DNA of 64,000 nucleotides, from assembly GCA_036519295.1 (NCBI GenBank), contig DATDLN010000179.1, forward strand, positions 30,326-94,325, in the 5' to 3' direction. Below, one piece after another: positions 50,536 through 59,544 of the stretch. The first letter of the stretch is position 1; each line of letters begins with the position of its first letter. This DNA comes from JACVRW01 sp036519295. GTDB lineage: Bacteria > Actinomycetota > Thermoleophilia > Solirubrobacterales > Thermoleophilaceae. Position numbers and translations under genes: made by a program. The notes under the pieces were generated by a model, which ran no database searches, was not told the DNA's origin, and was given only the letters and a program-made list of their open reading frames with translations.

Positions 50536-51413
50536 CGGGCGTCCTATGGGCGGCAGCGTCCGGAATCGGGTTCGGGCTCTTCCAGAGCGTGAACGTCAGG
50601 GCGGTCCGCCAGCTCGAGGACGTCTATGTCTCGACCTTCCTGCAGCTGCTGGTCGCGGCCGCGGTGCTCCTGGTCGCCTGCATCGTCGCGGGCGACCTGC
50701 CGCTTCTCTCGGACGCGTCCGCCTGGGCGTGGATCAGCTTCGCGCTGGCCGGGGCCATCCACTTCTTCCTCGGTTGGACGCTGCTCAACGCGAGCCAGGA
50801 CCGCATCGGGGCCGCCCGGACGAGCCCCCTGCTCACCACGACGCCGCTGTTCGGAGTGGCCATCGCCGCGGTAACGCTCGGGCAGCTCCCGGGCGCCGCG
50901 GCGCTCGCGGGCATCGCGGTCACGGTGGCCGGTGCCCTGGTGATCACGGATCCGCGCTCCGAGGCCGGCATCAGCTGGCAGGACTCGACCCCGGGGCTCG
51001 CGACCGCCTTCCTGTGGGCGCTCAGCCCGGTGTTCACCGTCGAGGGACTCGACGAGCTCGACTCACCGCTGCTGGGCGTGACCATCGGCATGGTCTTCTC
51101 CGTTCTCGCGTACGCGCTCGTGCTCGCCGCCGCGCCCGGCGAGCGGCGCTCGGCGTTGGACCTGCCGCGGGAGGGCGTGGCGCTCAAGCTGGTGTCGGGA
51201 GTGCTCGTGGCGCTCTCCATCTGGGGGCGCTGGCTGGCCCTCGACCTCGCCGAGGTGGGCGTGGTGCTCGCCCTCAACCTGCTCGCCGTGCCGACCGTGC
51301 TGCTGCTCGCGCCCGTGATTGCGGGACGGCACCTGGAGCGCGTCGACGCCCGCATCTGGCTGGGCGCCGGGCTCGTGGTCGCCGGAACCCTGGTCCTGAT
51401 CACCGCGGACTGA
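50532..51413 (+). CDS. EamA/DMT-family transporter
   Basis: A 293-residue membrane protein with about ten hydrophobic helices arranged as two EamA repeats (first repeat to GALVITDP near residue 140, second from TPGLATAFLWALSPVF). DMT proteins export metabolites, amino acids or bases. GTG start overlaps livF. In this operon it may expel a toxic intermediate or end product; the ligand is unknown. Confidence 0.9.
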   Translation: MTGVLWAAASGIGFGLFQSVNVRAVRQLEDVYVSTFLQLLVAAAVLLVACIVAGDLPLLSDASAWAWISFALAGAIHFFLGWTLLNASQDRIGAARTSPLLTTTPLFGVAIAAVTLGQLPGAAALAGIAVTVAGALVITDPRSEAGISWQDSTPGLATAFLWALSPVFTVEGLDELDSPLLGVTIGMVFSVLAYALVLAAAPGERRSALDLPREGVALKLVSGVLVALSIWGRWLALDLAEVGVVLALNLLAVPTVLLLAPVIAGRHLERVDARIWLGAGLVVAGTLVLITAD

Positions 51414-51425
51414 GCTAGTGGTCTG

Positions 51426-52424
51426 ATGCCCACCGACTTCCACGCGCACGTCATCGTCCCGGAGATCACGCGCGATGCGGCGCCCTCCGAGGACTGGCGC
51501 CCGCGCGTGTACCGCGAGGACGGCGCGCAGGTGGTCGAGCTGGGCGGCCGGCCGATTCGCTCGGCCGTCGGGGAGTTCGTCGACGTCGACCGGATCATCG
51601 AGGCGCAGGAGGCCGCCGGCATCGAGCGCACGGTGCTCTGCCCCTGGGTGCCGCTGCTCTTCTATGACGTGGAGCCGGAGGAGGGGCTGCGGCGCTGCCG
51701 GATTCAGAACGCCGCTCTGGCGGCACTCGTTCGCGCGCGGCCCGGGCGGCTCGCCGCGCTGGGTGCCGTGCCCCTGCAGGAGCCGGAGGCGGCGGCCGGG
51801 GAGCTGAAGCGGCTGATGGCCCGGGGCGAGCTCGCCGGCGTCGAGGTCGCCGCGAGCGTGCGCGGCGACCATCTCGGCGACGACCGCTTCGAGCCCTTCT
51901 GGGCGGCCGCCGAGCGCAGCGGAGCGTTCGTCTTCGTCCACCCGACCACGCGCGGCTTCGAGGTTGCGGCACTCGGCGACTATTACCTGTGGAACAGCGT
52001 CGGCAATCCCTTCGAGACCACGATCGCCGCCGCCCACATGGTCATGGCCGGCGTGCTCGAGCGCCGTCCGGGTCTGCGGGTGCTGCTCGCGCACGGCGGC
52101 GGCGCGCTGCTCGCGCTCCGCGGCCGGCTGCGACACGCGCACTCCTTCCAGCCGCAGGCCCGGGCGCGCCTGGCGGAGTCGCCGGAGGAGTCGATCCGAC
52201 GCTTCCACTTCGACACGGTCACGCACGATCCCGAGCTGCTGCGGGCGCTGGTCGAGTTCGCAGGGCCGGAGCGCGTTCTGCTGGGCACGGACTACCCCTT
52301 CGACATGGGAGACGGGGGCGCCGTGGACACGGTCCGCGGGCTCGGCTTGGCCCCTGAGGCCGAGGCGGCGATCCTGGCCGGCAACGCGGCGCGCCTGACC
52401 CGCCGACAGGAGGTCGTCGGATGA
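51426..52424 (+). CDS. Amidohydrolase_2 family protein, ACMSD-like
   Basis: A 332-residue TIM-barrel protein. Metal ligands: DFHAHV (His6, His8), FVHPTTRG, LLAHGGGAL and LLGTDYPFD. This set is that of the aminocarboxymuconate-semialdehyde decarboxylase group, whose members decarboxylate or hydrolyse carboxylated aromatics and muconate semialdehydes without cofactor other than zinc. It starts 12 nt after the EamA stop and overlaps the FAD oxidoreductase by 4 nt. Confidence 0.9.
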   Translation: MPTDFHAHVIVPEITRDAAPSEDWRPRVYREDGAQVVELGGRPIRSAVGEFVDVDRIIEAQEAAGIERTVLCPWVPLLFYDVEPEEGLRRCRIQNAALAALVRARPGRLAALGAVPLQEPEAAAGELKRLMARGELAGVEVAASVRGDHLGDDRFEPFWAAAERSGAFVFVHPTTRGFEVAALGDYYLWNSVGNPFETTIAAAHMVMAGVLERRPGLRVLLAHGGGALLALRGRLRHAHSFQPQARARLAESPEESIRRFHFDTVTHDPELLRALVEFAGPERVLLGTDYPFDMGDGGAVDTVRGLGLAPEAEAAILAGNAARLTRRQEVVG

Positions 52425-54019
52425 GCCTCACGGCCGACGTCGTCGTCGCGGGGGCAGGGCACAACAGCCTGATAACCGCTGCCTACCTGGCGGTGGCGGG
52501 CTACGAGTGCGTGGTGCTCGACGCGCGTCCGATCCCGGGCGGCGGCGCCGCAACCGAGGAGCTCCTGCTGCCCGGCTACAAGATCGACTCGTGCTCCACG
52601 GGGCACACGATCATCCAGACGAACCCGCTGCTGACGCGCGACGAGCTCGGGCTGAAGGCCGACTACGGGCTCGAGTACCTGGATCCGGACCCCGTCGGGC
52701 ACGTCGCCTTCCCCGACGGCCGGCACCTCACCATGTGGCTCGATCTCGATCGCACATGCGAGGAGCTGTCGCGCTACTCGCGCGCCGACGCGGACGCCTA
52801 CCGCCGGATGATCGCCGACTATGACGAGGTAAAGGGCCTGTTCGCGGCGGCGCGCTTGACGCCCGTCGGCTTCGGCCCCTCGCTCGAGGAGCGGCTCCTC
52901 GACCACCCCAAGGGGAGGATCTGGCTGCGGCGGAACATGCTCAGCGCCTGGGAGATCATCCGGCGCGAGTTCGAGAGCCGCCACGTGCGCGCCTTCATGA
53001 CCTGGATGGCGTTCCAGACCCTCGTTCCGGTGGACGCCCCGGGTTCCGGACCGCTCGCATACTCGCTCATCTTCGGTCGCCAGCGGCGCGGCTGGACGAT
53101 CCCCCGCGGGGGCTCGGGCGCCCTCACGCAGGCCCTGACCCGGTTGATCGAGGACCACGGCGGCACCGTGCTGTGCGACCGGCGAGTGACCCGGCTCGTT
53201 CTCGAGGACGGACGCTGCACGGGAGTGGAGACCGAGGATGGAGAGCGCTATCTGGCCCGCTCGGCCGTCGTCTCGACCATCCACGTGAAGCACCTCGTCG
53301 AGATGGCTCCCGCGGAGGCCTGGGGCGAGGACTTTCTCTACGGCGTCGACACCTACGACATCGGGATGCCGGGCATGGCCGTCTACTTCGCCACCACGGA
53401 GCCGCCCGTGTTCGACCCGCCGGACGGCCCGCGCAGCGCGGTGTCCGCCGGCACCGCCGCCTGGCCGGAGGACGTCATTCGCTGCGGCCGGGACATCAGG
53501 GACGGACGTCCGGTCGAGGGAGTTCCCTGGCTGCTGGTGGCCACGCCGACGCTGGTGGACCCCTCACGCGCACCCGAGGGGCATCACACCGTCAAGCTGC
53601 TGAGCCCGCAGGCTTGGGAAGCGCCCGGCGGCTGGGACGCCTACAAGGCGGAGGTTGCAGCGAGGCAGCTGGCGCATGTTCGCCGCTTCCTCTCGAACCT
53701 GGGCGACGAGGCGATCGTCGCCTCGTTCGTCAAGAGCCCGGCCGACATCGAGCGGTCGAACGCGCACATGATCCACGGCGCCTTCCACGGGGGCGATCGA
53801 AGCCTTCCGTTCAGCGGCGCGAACCGTCCGGTGCCGGGGTTCGCCGACCATCGGATGCCGATCCCGGGCCTCTACCAGACAGGCGGCACCACACATCCCG
53901 GCGGATCGATTACGGGCGTTCCGGGGCGCAACGCCGCCACGGTCCTCCTCAGCGACCTGGGTCACGACCCCGAGGAGGTGATGGCCGGTGCCGGACGCGC
54001 GCGTGCAGGCAGCCATTGA
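52421..54019 (+). CDS. FAD-dependent oxidoreductase, CrtI/amine-oxidase-like
   Basis: A 532-residue flavoprotein. The dinucleotide motif is VVAGAGHNSLITAAYLAVAG at residue 8-28, and the C-terminus has the FAD loop LYQTGGTTHPGGSITGVPG typical of phytoene-desaturase-like enzymes. Here it probably desaturates or oxidises a ring or amine of the catabolic substrate rather than a carotenoid. The next gene starts 32 nt before its stop. Confidence 0.9.
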   Translation: MSLTADVVVAGAGHNSLITAAYLAVAGYECVVLDARPIPGGGAATEELLLPGYKIDSCSTGHTIIQTNPLLTRDELGLKADYGLEYLDPDPVGHVAFPDGRHLTMWLDLDRTCEELSRYSRADADAYRRMIADYDEVKGLFAAARLTPVGFGPSLEERLLDHPKGRIWLRRNMLSAWEIIRREFESRHVRAFMTWMAFQTLVPVDAPGSGPLAYSLIFGRQRRGWTIPRGGSGALTQALTRLIEDHGGTVLCDRRVTRLVLEDGRCTGVETEDGERYLARSAVVSTIHVKHLVEMAPAEAWGEDFLYGVDTYDIGMPGMAVYFATTEPPVFDPPDGPRSAVSAGTAAWPEDVIRCGRDIRDGRPVEGVPWLLVATPTLVDPSRAPEGHHTVKLLSPQAWEAPGGWDAYKAEVAARQLAHVRRFLSNLGDEAIVASFVKSPADIERSNAHMIHGAFHGGDRSLPFSGANRPVPGFADHRMPIPGLYQTGGTTHPGGSITGVPGRNAATVLLSDLGHDPEEVMAGAGRARAGSH

Positions 54020-55043
54020 CCACTGGGGGCCGCGCTTCGTGCAGGCGGGAGTCGACTACAACGACTTCCTGGCGACCACGGGCCGCATCGAGACCTGGGA
54101 CGAGTGGCTCGACGAGTGGTGCAGGACCGCCGGCGTGCACGCGGCGCTCGCCCGCGAGGCGGAGGCCGAGGGGCGCCGGCGGAGCGCGGGGGAGGCGTGG
54201 GTGCGCGCGGCGGTCTGCTTCCACTTCGCCAAGTTCGTCTGGGTGCTCGACGCCGAGCGCAGTCGCGCCGCTGCGGACGAGGCGGTTGCCGCGCTGCGTC
54301 GGGCGCATGCCCTGCTGGACCCCACGGCCGAGCGGATAGAGGCGCCGCTCGACGGCTCGGGCGTCGTGGCGAACCTGCGCCGTCCGCGGGAGGTCGAGCG
54401 CGCCCCGGTCGTGATCCTGATCCCCGGTCTCGACTCCACCAAGGAGGAGTTCTTCAGGCCCGAGGAGGTCTTTTTGGCACGGGGCATGGCAACGGCGTCG
54501 CTCGATGGTCCGGGCCAGGGCGAGGGCGGCTACGAGCTGCCGATCCGGCCCGACTACGAGGTCGGGGTGGCGGCGCTGCTCGACGCGCTCGCGGGCCGCC
54601 ACGATCTCGACCTCGAGCGCGTCGGCGCGTTCGGGGTCAGCCTCGGCGGCTACTACGCGCCGCGAGTCGGGGCCTGCGAGCCACGCGTGAAAGCGGTGGC
54701 CGGCCTGAGCGGCCCGTTCAACTTCGGGCAGTGCTGGGACGGCGTCCCGCCCGTCACGCGCGAGACGTTCGTCGCGAAGTCCGGGGCGCGCGACGAGGAC
54801 GAGGGCCGTGCGCGGGCCGCCGAGCTGGATCTGTCCTGCGTGATCGAGCGGCTCACCCAGCCGGCGCTGTTCGTGACGGGCAGGCTCGACCGGCTGATCC
54901 CGTGGGAGCAGACCGAACGCCAGGCGCGCGAGGCGCCCAACGGAGTCTTCGTATTGCACGACGACGGCAACCACGGCTGCGCCAACGTCCCGTACAAGAC
55001 CCGGCCGATGATCGCGGACTGGATGGGTAGACAGCTCGGATGA
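53988..55043 (+). CDS. Alpha/beta hydrolase, 2,6-dihydroxypseudooxynicotine hydrolase family (copy 1)
   Basis: A 351-residue two-domain hydrolase. The N-terminal helical cap (residues about 1-110: WDEWLDEWCRTAGVHAALA, CFHFAKFVW) and the core with GVSLGGYYA (Ser218), GRLDRLIP (Asp301) and DGNHGCAN (His329) match the C-C bond hydrolase of nicotine breakdown in Arthrobacter, whose triad has nearly the same numbering as I recall it. The Glu of that enzyme near 248 is not conserved (Gln248 here), so the substrate may differ. GTG 53988 follows GGAGG. The Mo hydroxylase cassette comes right after with a 4-nt overlap. Confidence 0.88.
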   Translation: MPDARVQAAIDHWGPRFVQAGVDYNDFLATTGRIETWDEWLDEWCRTAGVHAALAREAEAEGRRRSAGEAWVRAAVCFHFAKFVWVLDAERSRAAADEAVAALRRAHALLDPTAERIEAPLDGSGVVANLRRPREVERAPVVILIPGLDSTKEEFFRPEEVFLARGMATASLDGPGQGEGGYELPIRPDYEVGVAALLDALAGRHDLDLERVGAFGVSLGGYYAPRVGACEPRVKAVAGLSGPFNFGQCWDGVPPVTRETFVAKSGARDEDEGRARAAELDLSCVIERLTQPALFVTGRLDRLIPWEQTERQAREAPNGVFVLHDDGNHGCANVPYKTRPMIADWMGRQLG

Positions 55044-57229
55044 CGAGCGAGGTCGGCTCGCCGGCCGGCGGCCGTCTGGTCGGCCGGCCGCTCCCGAGGC
55101 GCGAGGACGCGCGCGTGCTCGGCGGGCACAGCGAGTTCCTCGACGACCTCCATCCAGCCGGCCTTGCCCACCTGGCGTTTGTGCGCAGCCCCTACGCCCA
55201 CGCCCGCGTCCTCTCGGTGACGCCGCCGCGGGGCGCGCCCGGCCTGCTCGCGGTCCTCACGGCACGCGAGCTCGAGGGTCGCACGCGGCCGCTGCCGATC
55301 CAGTCCCCGGAGGGATCGGAGGTGGCGGACGAGCCCCATCCGCTCCTCGCGGCAGGCGAGGTGCGCTATGTGGGCCAGCCGGTCGCCGCTGTGGTGGCGG
55401 AGTCGCGGGCGCTGGCCGAGGACGCCGCGGAGCTGGTCGGGGTCGAGTACGAGGAGCTCGACCCGGTCGCCGACCCGCACGCCTCGGACCTCGAGCTGCT
55501 GCGCTGGCGGCGAACGGCCGGCGACGTCGAAGGCGCGTTTCGGTCCGCGGCGAGGGTGGCGGGCGGCCGCTACGCCATGCCCCGCCTCGTGGCCGCGCCG
55601 ATGGAGGCGCGCGGGGCCCTGGCCTACCACGACCCGGCCGCCGACCTGCTGACGGTCTGGTGCTCTGCCCAGGACACCCACCGCCCCCTGAGGCATCTCG
55701 GGCACGTGCTCGGGCGACCCGCCGAGCAGCTTCGAGTCGTCGTCCCGGACGTCGGCGGCGCCTTCGGCAGCAAGGGCTCCCTGGCGCCCGAGGCCGCGGT
55801 CGCCGCGATCGCCGCGATCGACGTCGGGCGCCCGGTCAAGTGGGCCGAGGACAGGGCCGAGAACTTCGTGGCCGCGTACCAAGGCCGCGGGATGGAAGCC
55901 GAGGTCGAGCTGGCGCTCGCCGCCGACGGGCGGATGCTCGCCGTGCGGGCACGAATACTGGCCGACCTCGGCGCCTACCTGCTGCCCGCCACCGCGATGC
56001 CGCCGCACACCGCGGCGATGCTCATGGCGGGCTGCTACACGATCCCCGCCGCCGACGTGAGGGTAAGCGGTGTTCGAACCAACAAGGTCCCGACAGGGCC
56101 GTACCGCGGCGCCGGCCGGCCGGAGGCCGCGTACTTCCTCGAGCGGGCCGTGGACGACGCTGCCCGCGCCCTCGCACTCGACCCCGTCGAGCTGCGCCGC
56201 CGCAACTTGATCAGGGAGTTCCCGCACCGCTCGCCGCTCGGCTGGACCTACGACTCGGGGGACTACCGGCGGTGCCTCGATCTGGCGCTCGATCTGGCCG
56301 GGCCGCGCCGGGCCCACAGCGACGAGGGTCTCGTCGGCAGGGGGGTGGCGATGTACGTGGAGCGCGCGGGAGGATCGTTCGAAGCGGCGCGCGCGACGCT
56401 CGAGCCCGATGGCCGCGTGATCGTCCGCAGCAGCACCTCGCCGCACGGCCAGGGCCACGACATGACCTTCGCTCAGATCGCGGCCGAGCGGCTGCATGTC
56501 GATCCCGGCGACGTCGTGCTCGAGTTCGGCGATTCCGCTCTCGTCCCCGGCGGCACCGGCACCTTCGCCAGCCGCTCGGTCGCGATGGGCGGCTCGGCGG
56601 TCGCTCGCGCGGTGGACGAGCTCGGGAAGCAGTGCGTGCAGACCGCCGCGCGGCTCCTCGACGCGCCCGAGGATGAGATTACCTGGGGCGAGGAGGGCCT
56701 GGCGGCGGGCGACGGCCGCACGCTCGCGCTCCCTGATGTAGCCGCAGCCGGCCCCCTCGAGGCCACCGCCCGCTTCGAGTCGGACCTCGTCTTCGGCTCG
56801 GGAGCGTACGCAGCGGAGGTCGAGATTGAGCGCGCCACCGGCCGCCTCACGGTCCGGCGGCTGACGGCGGTGGACGACGCAGGCACGATCGTCAACCCGC
56901 TTCTGGCCGAGGGACAGGTGCTGGGCGGCGCGGTGCAGGGCCTGGGGGAGTGCCTGGCGGAGGAGGCGACCTACGACGACCAGGCGCAGCCGACCTCCGC
57001 CTCCTTCGCCGACTACAGCCTGCTGACCGCGGCGGAGATCCCGCCCATCGCCGCGGAGTTCGTCGAATCGCCTTCACCGCTGAATCCGCTGGGCGCGAAG
57101 GGAATTGGCGAGGCCGGGGCGATCGGCACTCCCGCGGCAGTCGCGAACGCGGTTTCCGACGCGCTCGGTGGGCGCCACGTGGATCCGCCGTTCACCGAGG
57201 AGAAGCTATGGAGGGCGATCGGCGAGTGA
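55040..57229 (+). CDS. Molybdenum hydroxylase Mo-cofactor subunit (cassette 3)
   Basis: A 729-residue large subunit. It has LVGRPLPRREDARVLGG at the start, GGAFGSKGSL, the loop PYRGAGRPEA (Tyr355; the same AYRGAGR type as CoxL form II and nicotine/ketone dehydrogenases), HGQGHDMTFAQ and GIGEAGAIG with catalytic Glu691. Context with two pseudooxynicotine-hydrolase-like enzymes points to hydroxylation of a pyridine-type or related ring. The GTG/ATG overlaps on both sides are 4 nt. Confidence 0.94.
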   Translation: MTSEVGSPAGGRLVGRPLPRREDARVLGGHSEFLDDLHPAGLAHLAFVRSPYAHARVLSVTPPRGAPGLLAVLTARELEGRTRPLPIQSPEGSEVADEPHPLLAAGEVRYVGQPVAAVVAESRALAEDAAELVGVEYEELDPVADPHASDLELLRWRRTAGDVEGAFRSAARVAGGRYAMPRLVAAPMEARGALAYHDPAADLLTVWCSAQDTHRPLRHLGHVLGRPAEQLRVVVPDVGGAFGSKGSLAPEAAVAAIAAIDVGRPVKWAEDRAENFVAAYQGRGMEAEVELALAADGRMLAVRARILADLGAYLLPATAMPPHTAAMLMAGCYTIPAADVRVSGVRTNKVPTGPYRGAGRPEAAYFLERAVDDAARALALDPVELRRRNLIREFPHRSPLGWTYDSGDYRRCLDLALDLAGPRRAHSDEGLVGRGVAMYVERAGGSFEAARATLEPDGRVIVRSSTSPHGQGHDMTFAQIAAERLHVDPGDVVLEFGDSALVPGGTGTFASRSVAMGGSAVARAVDELGKQCVQTAARLLDAPEDEITWGEEGLAAGDGRTLALPDVAAAGPLEATARFESDLVFGSGAYAAEVEIERATGRLTVRRLTAVDDAGTIVNPLLAEGQVLGGAVQGLGECLAEEATYDDQAQPTSASFADYSLLTAAEIPPIAAEFVESPSPLNPLGAKGIGEAGAIGTPAAVANAVSDALGGRHVDPPFTEEKLWRAIGE

Positions 57230-58026
57230 AGCCGGCGCCGTTCGAATACGCCGCGCCACGCTCGCTGGAAGAGGCCCTGGGCCTGCTGGGCGAGGAGGCC
57301 AAGCCGCTCGCGGGCGGCCAGAGTCTCGTGCCGCTTCTCAACTTCCGGCTCGCACGGCCGGAGCTGCTCGTGGACATCAACGGCCTGTCCGAGCTGGCGC
57401 GGATCCGGCGCGGCGACGACGGCGTGCTGCGGATCGGCGCGCTGACGCGCCAGTCCGAGCTCGAGCGCTCCGAGCTCGTGGCCGCCGAGTGGCCCCTCCT
57501 GACACAGGCCGTGCGCTTGGTCGGCCACCCGCAGATCCGCAACCGAGGGACGGTCGGCGGCTCGGTCGCGCACGCGGACCCGGCCGCGGAGGTGCCGGTC
57601 GCGCTGGCCGCTCTTGGCGCCCGCTTCGTCGCCCGGTCGCCGCGCGGAGGGCGGACGCTGTGCGCCGGCGACCTCTTCGTCGGCCCGCTCATGACGGCGC
57701 TCGAGCCCGACGAGCTGCTGGTCGAGATCGAGGTCCCGCCCGTGCCCGAGGAGGCGGGCTGCGCCTTCGTCGAGCACGCACGCACCGCCGGCGACTTCGC
57801 GATCGCCGGGGCGGCGGCCGTCGTCGTGCCCGCACGGCATGCGGCCATCGCGCTCCTCGGGGCAGGCCCTGTGCCGGTGCGGGCTTCCGACGCCGAGGGC
57901 GCGCTCGTCGCCGGCGCCGAGCCGCGCGAGGCGGCGGCGCTGGCGGCCTCCCACATTGGGAAAGGCCCGCGCCGCGCGCTCGTCGCCGAGCTGGTCCGGC
58001 GGGCTCTCGAGGAGGCCGCGCGATGA
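57226..58026 (+). CDS. Molybdenum hydroxylase FAD subunit (cassette 3)
   Basis: A 266-residue FAD subunit (KPAPFEYAAPRSLEEAL, AGGQSLVPLLNFR, TVGGSVAHADPAAEVP). GTG 57226 gives the same 4-nt overlap and KPxPF start as cassette 2; an in-frame ATG at 57208 behind GAGGAGA would add six residues and is a real alternative. The stop overlaps the FeS subunit ATG. Confidence 0.93.
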   Translation: MKPAPFEYAAPRSLEEALGLLGEEAKPLAGGQSLVPLLNFRLARPELLVDINGLSELARIRRGDDGVLRIGALTRQSELERSELVAAEWPLLTQAVRLVGHPQIRNRGTVGGSVAHADPAAEVPVALAALGARFVARSPRGGRTLCAGDLFVGPLMTALEPDELLVEIEVPPVPEEAGCAFVEHARTAGDFAIAGAAAVVVPARHAAIALLGAGPVPVRASDAEGALVAGAEPREAAALAASHIGKGPRRALVAELVRRALEEAAR

Positions 58027-58487
58027 GGATCGCGGTCGAGGTGAACGGCGAGCGCTACGAGCGCGAGGTGGAGCCTCGCACCCTGCTGTCCGACTTCATC
58101 CGCCACGACCTAGAGCTGACCGGCACCAAGGTCGGCTGCGAGCACGGCGTGTGCGGTGCCTGCACGGTCCAGCTGGACGGCGAGCCGGTGCGTTCCTGCC
58201 TGATGCTCGCGGTGCAGGCGGGCGGCCGCAGCCTGCGGACGATCGAGGGGCTGGCGGAGGACGGGGAGCATCCGCTCCAGCGCGCGTTCCACGAGCGTCA
58301 CGCGCTCCAGTGCGGCTTCTGCACGGCGGGCTTCCTCATGTCGCTGGAGCCTTTCGTGCGCGAGAAGCCCGAGCCGAGCGAGGCGCAGATCCGGGAGGCC
58401 CTGGCCGGCAATCTGTGCCGCTGCACGGGCTACCGCGGGATGGTCGAGGCCGTCGGCCAGGCGGCGAAGGAGCTGGGCGGTGGCTGA
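58023..58487 (+). CDS. Molybdenum hydroxylase 2Fe-2S subunit (cassette 3)
   Basis: A 154-residue small subunit with VGCEHGVCGACTVQLDGE...C and CGFCTAGFL...NLCRCTGYRGM, both clusters canonical. It ends in GGG and overlaps the following hydrolase start by 8 nt. It closes the third Mo cassette of the window. Confidence 0.95.
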   Translation: MRIAVEVNGERYEREVEPRTLLSDFIRHDLELTGTKVGCEHGVCGACTVQLDGEPVRSCLMLAVQAGGRSLRTIEGLAEDGEHPLQRAFHERHALQCGFCTAGFLMSLEPFVREKPEPSEAQIREALAGNLCRCTGYRGMVEAVGQAAKELGGG

Positions 58488-59523
58488 CGCCGACCTCGAG
58501 GCGATGTACCGCCTCTTCACCTGGCGGATCACCTCGAACTACGTGCCGCACTGGGACTTCGAGCAGATGAAGCGGGAGATCGAGACCTTCGACGACTGGT
58601 GTCGCGTGTACAGCGACTGGGGCGCCCGCCACCGCCGACTCGGCGACCAGGCGCTCGGCGCCGGCGACGCAGGCGCGGCGGGCCTTCACTACGTCCGCGC
58701 CGGCCTATTCTTCCACTGGGCCAGCTTCCTCTTCCCGCATCGTCCCGACGAGTTCGGCGCCGCGCTTGCCGCTATGCACGACTGCTGGCGCCTGGCGGCG
58801 CCGTTCACGGCCCCGCCGATGGAGCTGCTCGAGGTCCCGTTCGAGGGAGCGCTGCTTCCCGGCTACCTGCGGCGCCCCGACGGCGTGGAGCGTCCGCCGC
58901 TCGTCGTGGTCGTCCCCGGCGGCGACTCGACGAAGGAGGAACTCTTCAACCTGACGCAGTACATCGTCGCCCGCGGGATCGCCACGTTCGCGTTCGACGG
59001 TCCGGGCCACGGCGCCGTCAGCCTCGAGCTGAAGCTGCGTCCCGACTACGAGGTGCCGATCCGCGCGGTGGTCGACCATCTCTACGGTCGCCCCGACCTG
59101 GATAGGAGCCGGCTCGGGCTCGGCGGGATCTCCTACGGCGGCCTGTTCGCCTGCCGCGGGGCCGCGTTCGACGACCGCGTGCGCGCGGTGTTCTCGATGA
59201 GCAGCTGGTACACGCCCGCTGGCCGCTTCGCCACCCAGGATCCCGTCTCCCAGCGGGGGCTCCGGCACTACATGGGAGACGACGCGGCCGCCGTCCAGGA
59301 CAGCATGACCATGGAGGGTGCCGCCGGGCGGATCCGCGTGCCGCTGCTCCAGGTCTACGGCGGGCTCGACGCCGCCTCTCCGCCGGAGCAGGCCTATCGG
59401 GTGGAGCGCGAGGCGCACGGACCGACCACGACCGTGGTCTTCGAGGACGGCGTGCACGTCTGCAACAACGTCTGGTACAAGGCGCGCCCGCTGGTGGCGG
59501 GCTGGCTGGCGGAGAACCTCTGA
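58480..59523 (+). CDS. Alpha/beta hydrolase, 2,6-dihydroxypseudooxynicotine hydrolase family (copy 2)
   Basis: A 347-residue paralogue of the 53988 protein. It has the cap (FDDWCRVYSDWGARHRRLG, LFFHWASFLF), GISYGGLFA (Ser218), GGLDAASP (Asp297) and DGVHVCNN (His326). Sequence identity to copy 1 is only moderate, so it probably cleaves a different intermediate. GTG 58480 overlaps the FeS gene. It is the last gene of the LacI-controlled operon; the next gene is convergent. Confidence 0.88.
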   Translation: MADADLEAMYRLFTWRITSNYVPHWDFEQMKREIETFDDWCRVYSDWGARHRRLGDQALGAGDAGAAGLHYVRAGLFFHWASFLFPHRPDEFGAALAAMHDCWRLAAPFTAPPMELLEVPFEGALLPGYLRRPDGVERPPLVVVVPGGDSTKEELFNLTQYIVARGIATFAFDGPGHGAVSLELKLRPDYEVPIRAVVDHLYGRPDLDRSRLGLGGISYGGLFACRGAAFDDRVRAVFSMSSWYTPAGRFATQDPVSQRGLRHYMGDDAAAVQDSMTMEGAAGRIRVPLLQVYGGLDAASPPEQAYRVEREAHGPTTTVVFEDGVHVCNNVWYKARPLVAGWLAENL

Positions 59524-59544
59524 GGGCGACCCTAAGCCGTCCTC

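Noticed and set aside
52421..54019. Carotenoid desaturase (CrtI) function
   Set aside because: No other carotenoid genes are near and the gene is embedded in a LacI-controlled catabolic operon; only the fold-level FAD oxidoreductase call is supported.
55040..58487. CO dehydrogenase (CoxSML) reading of the Mo cassettes
   Set aside because: None of the three large subunits has the AYXCSFR loop that carries the Cu-ligating Cys of form I CO dehydrogenase; the loops are AFRGYG, SFRGWG and PYRGAGR.
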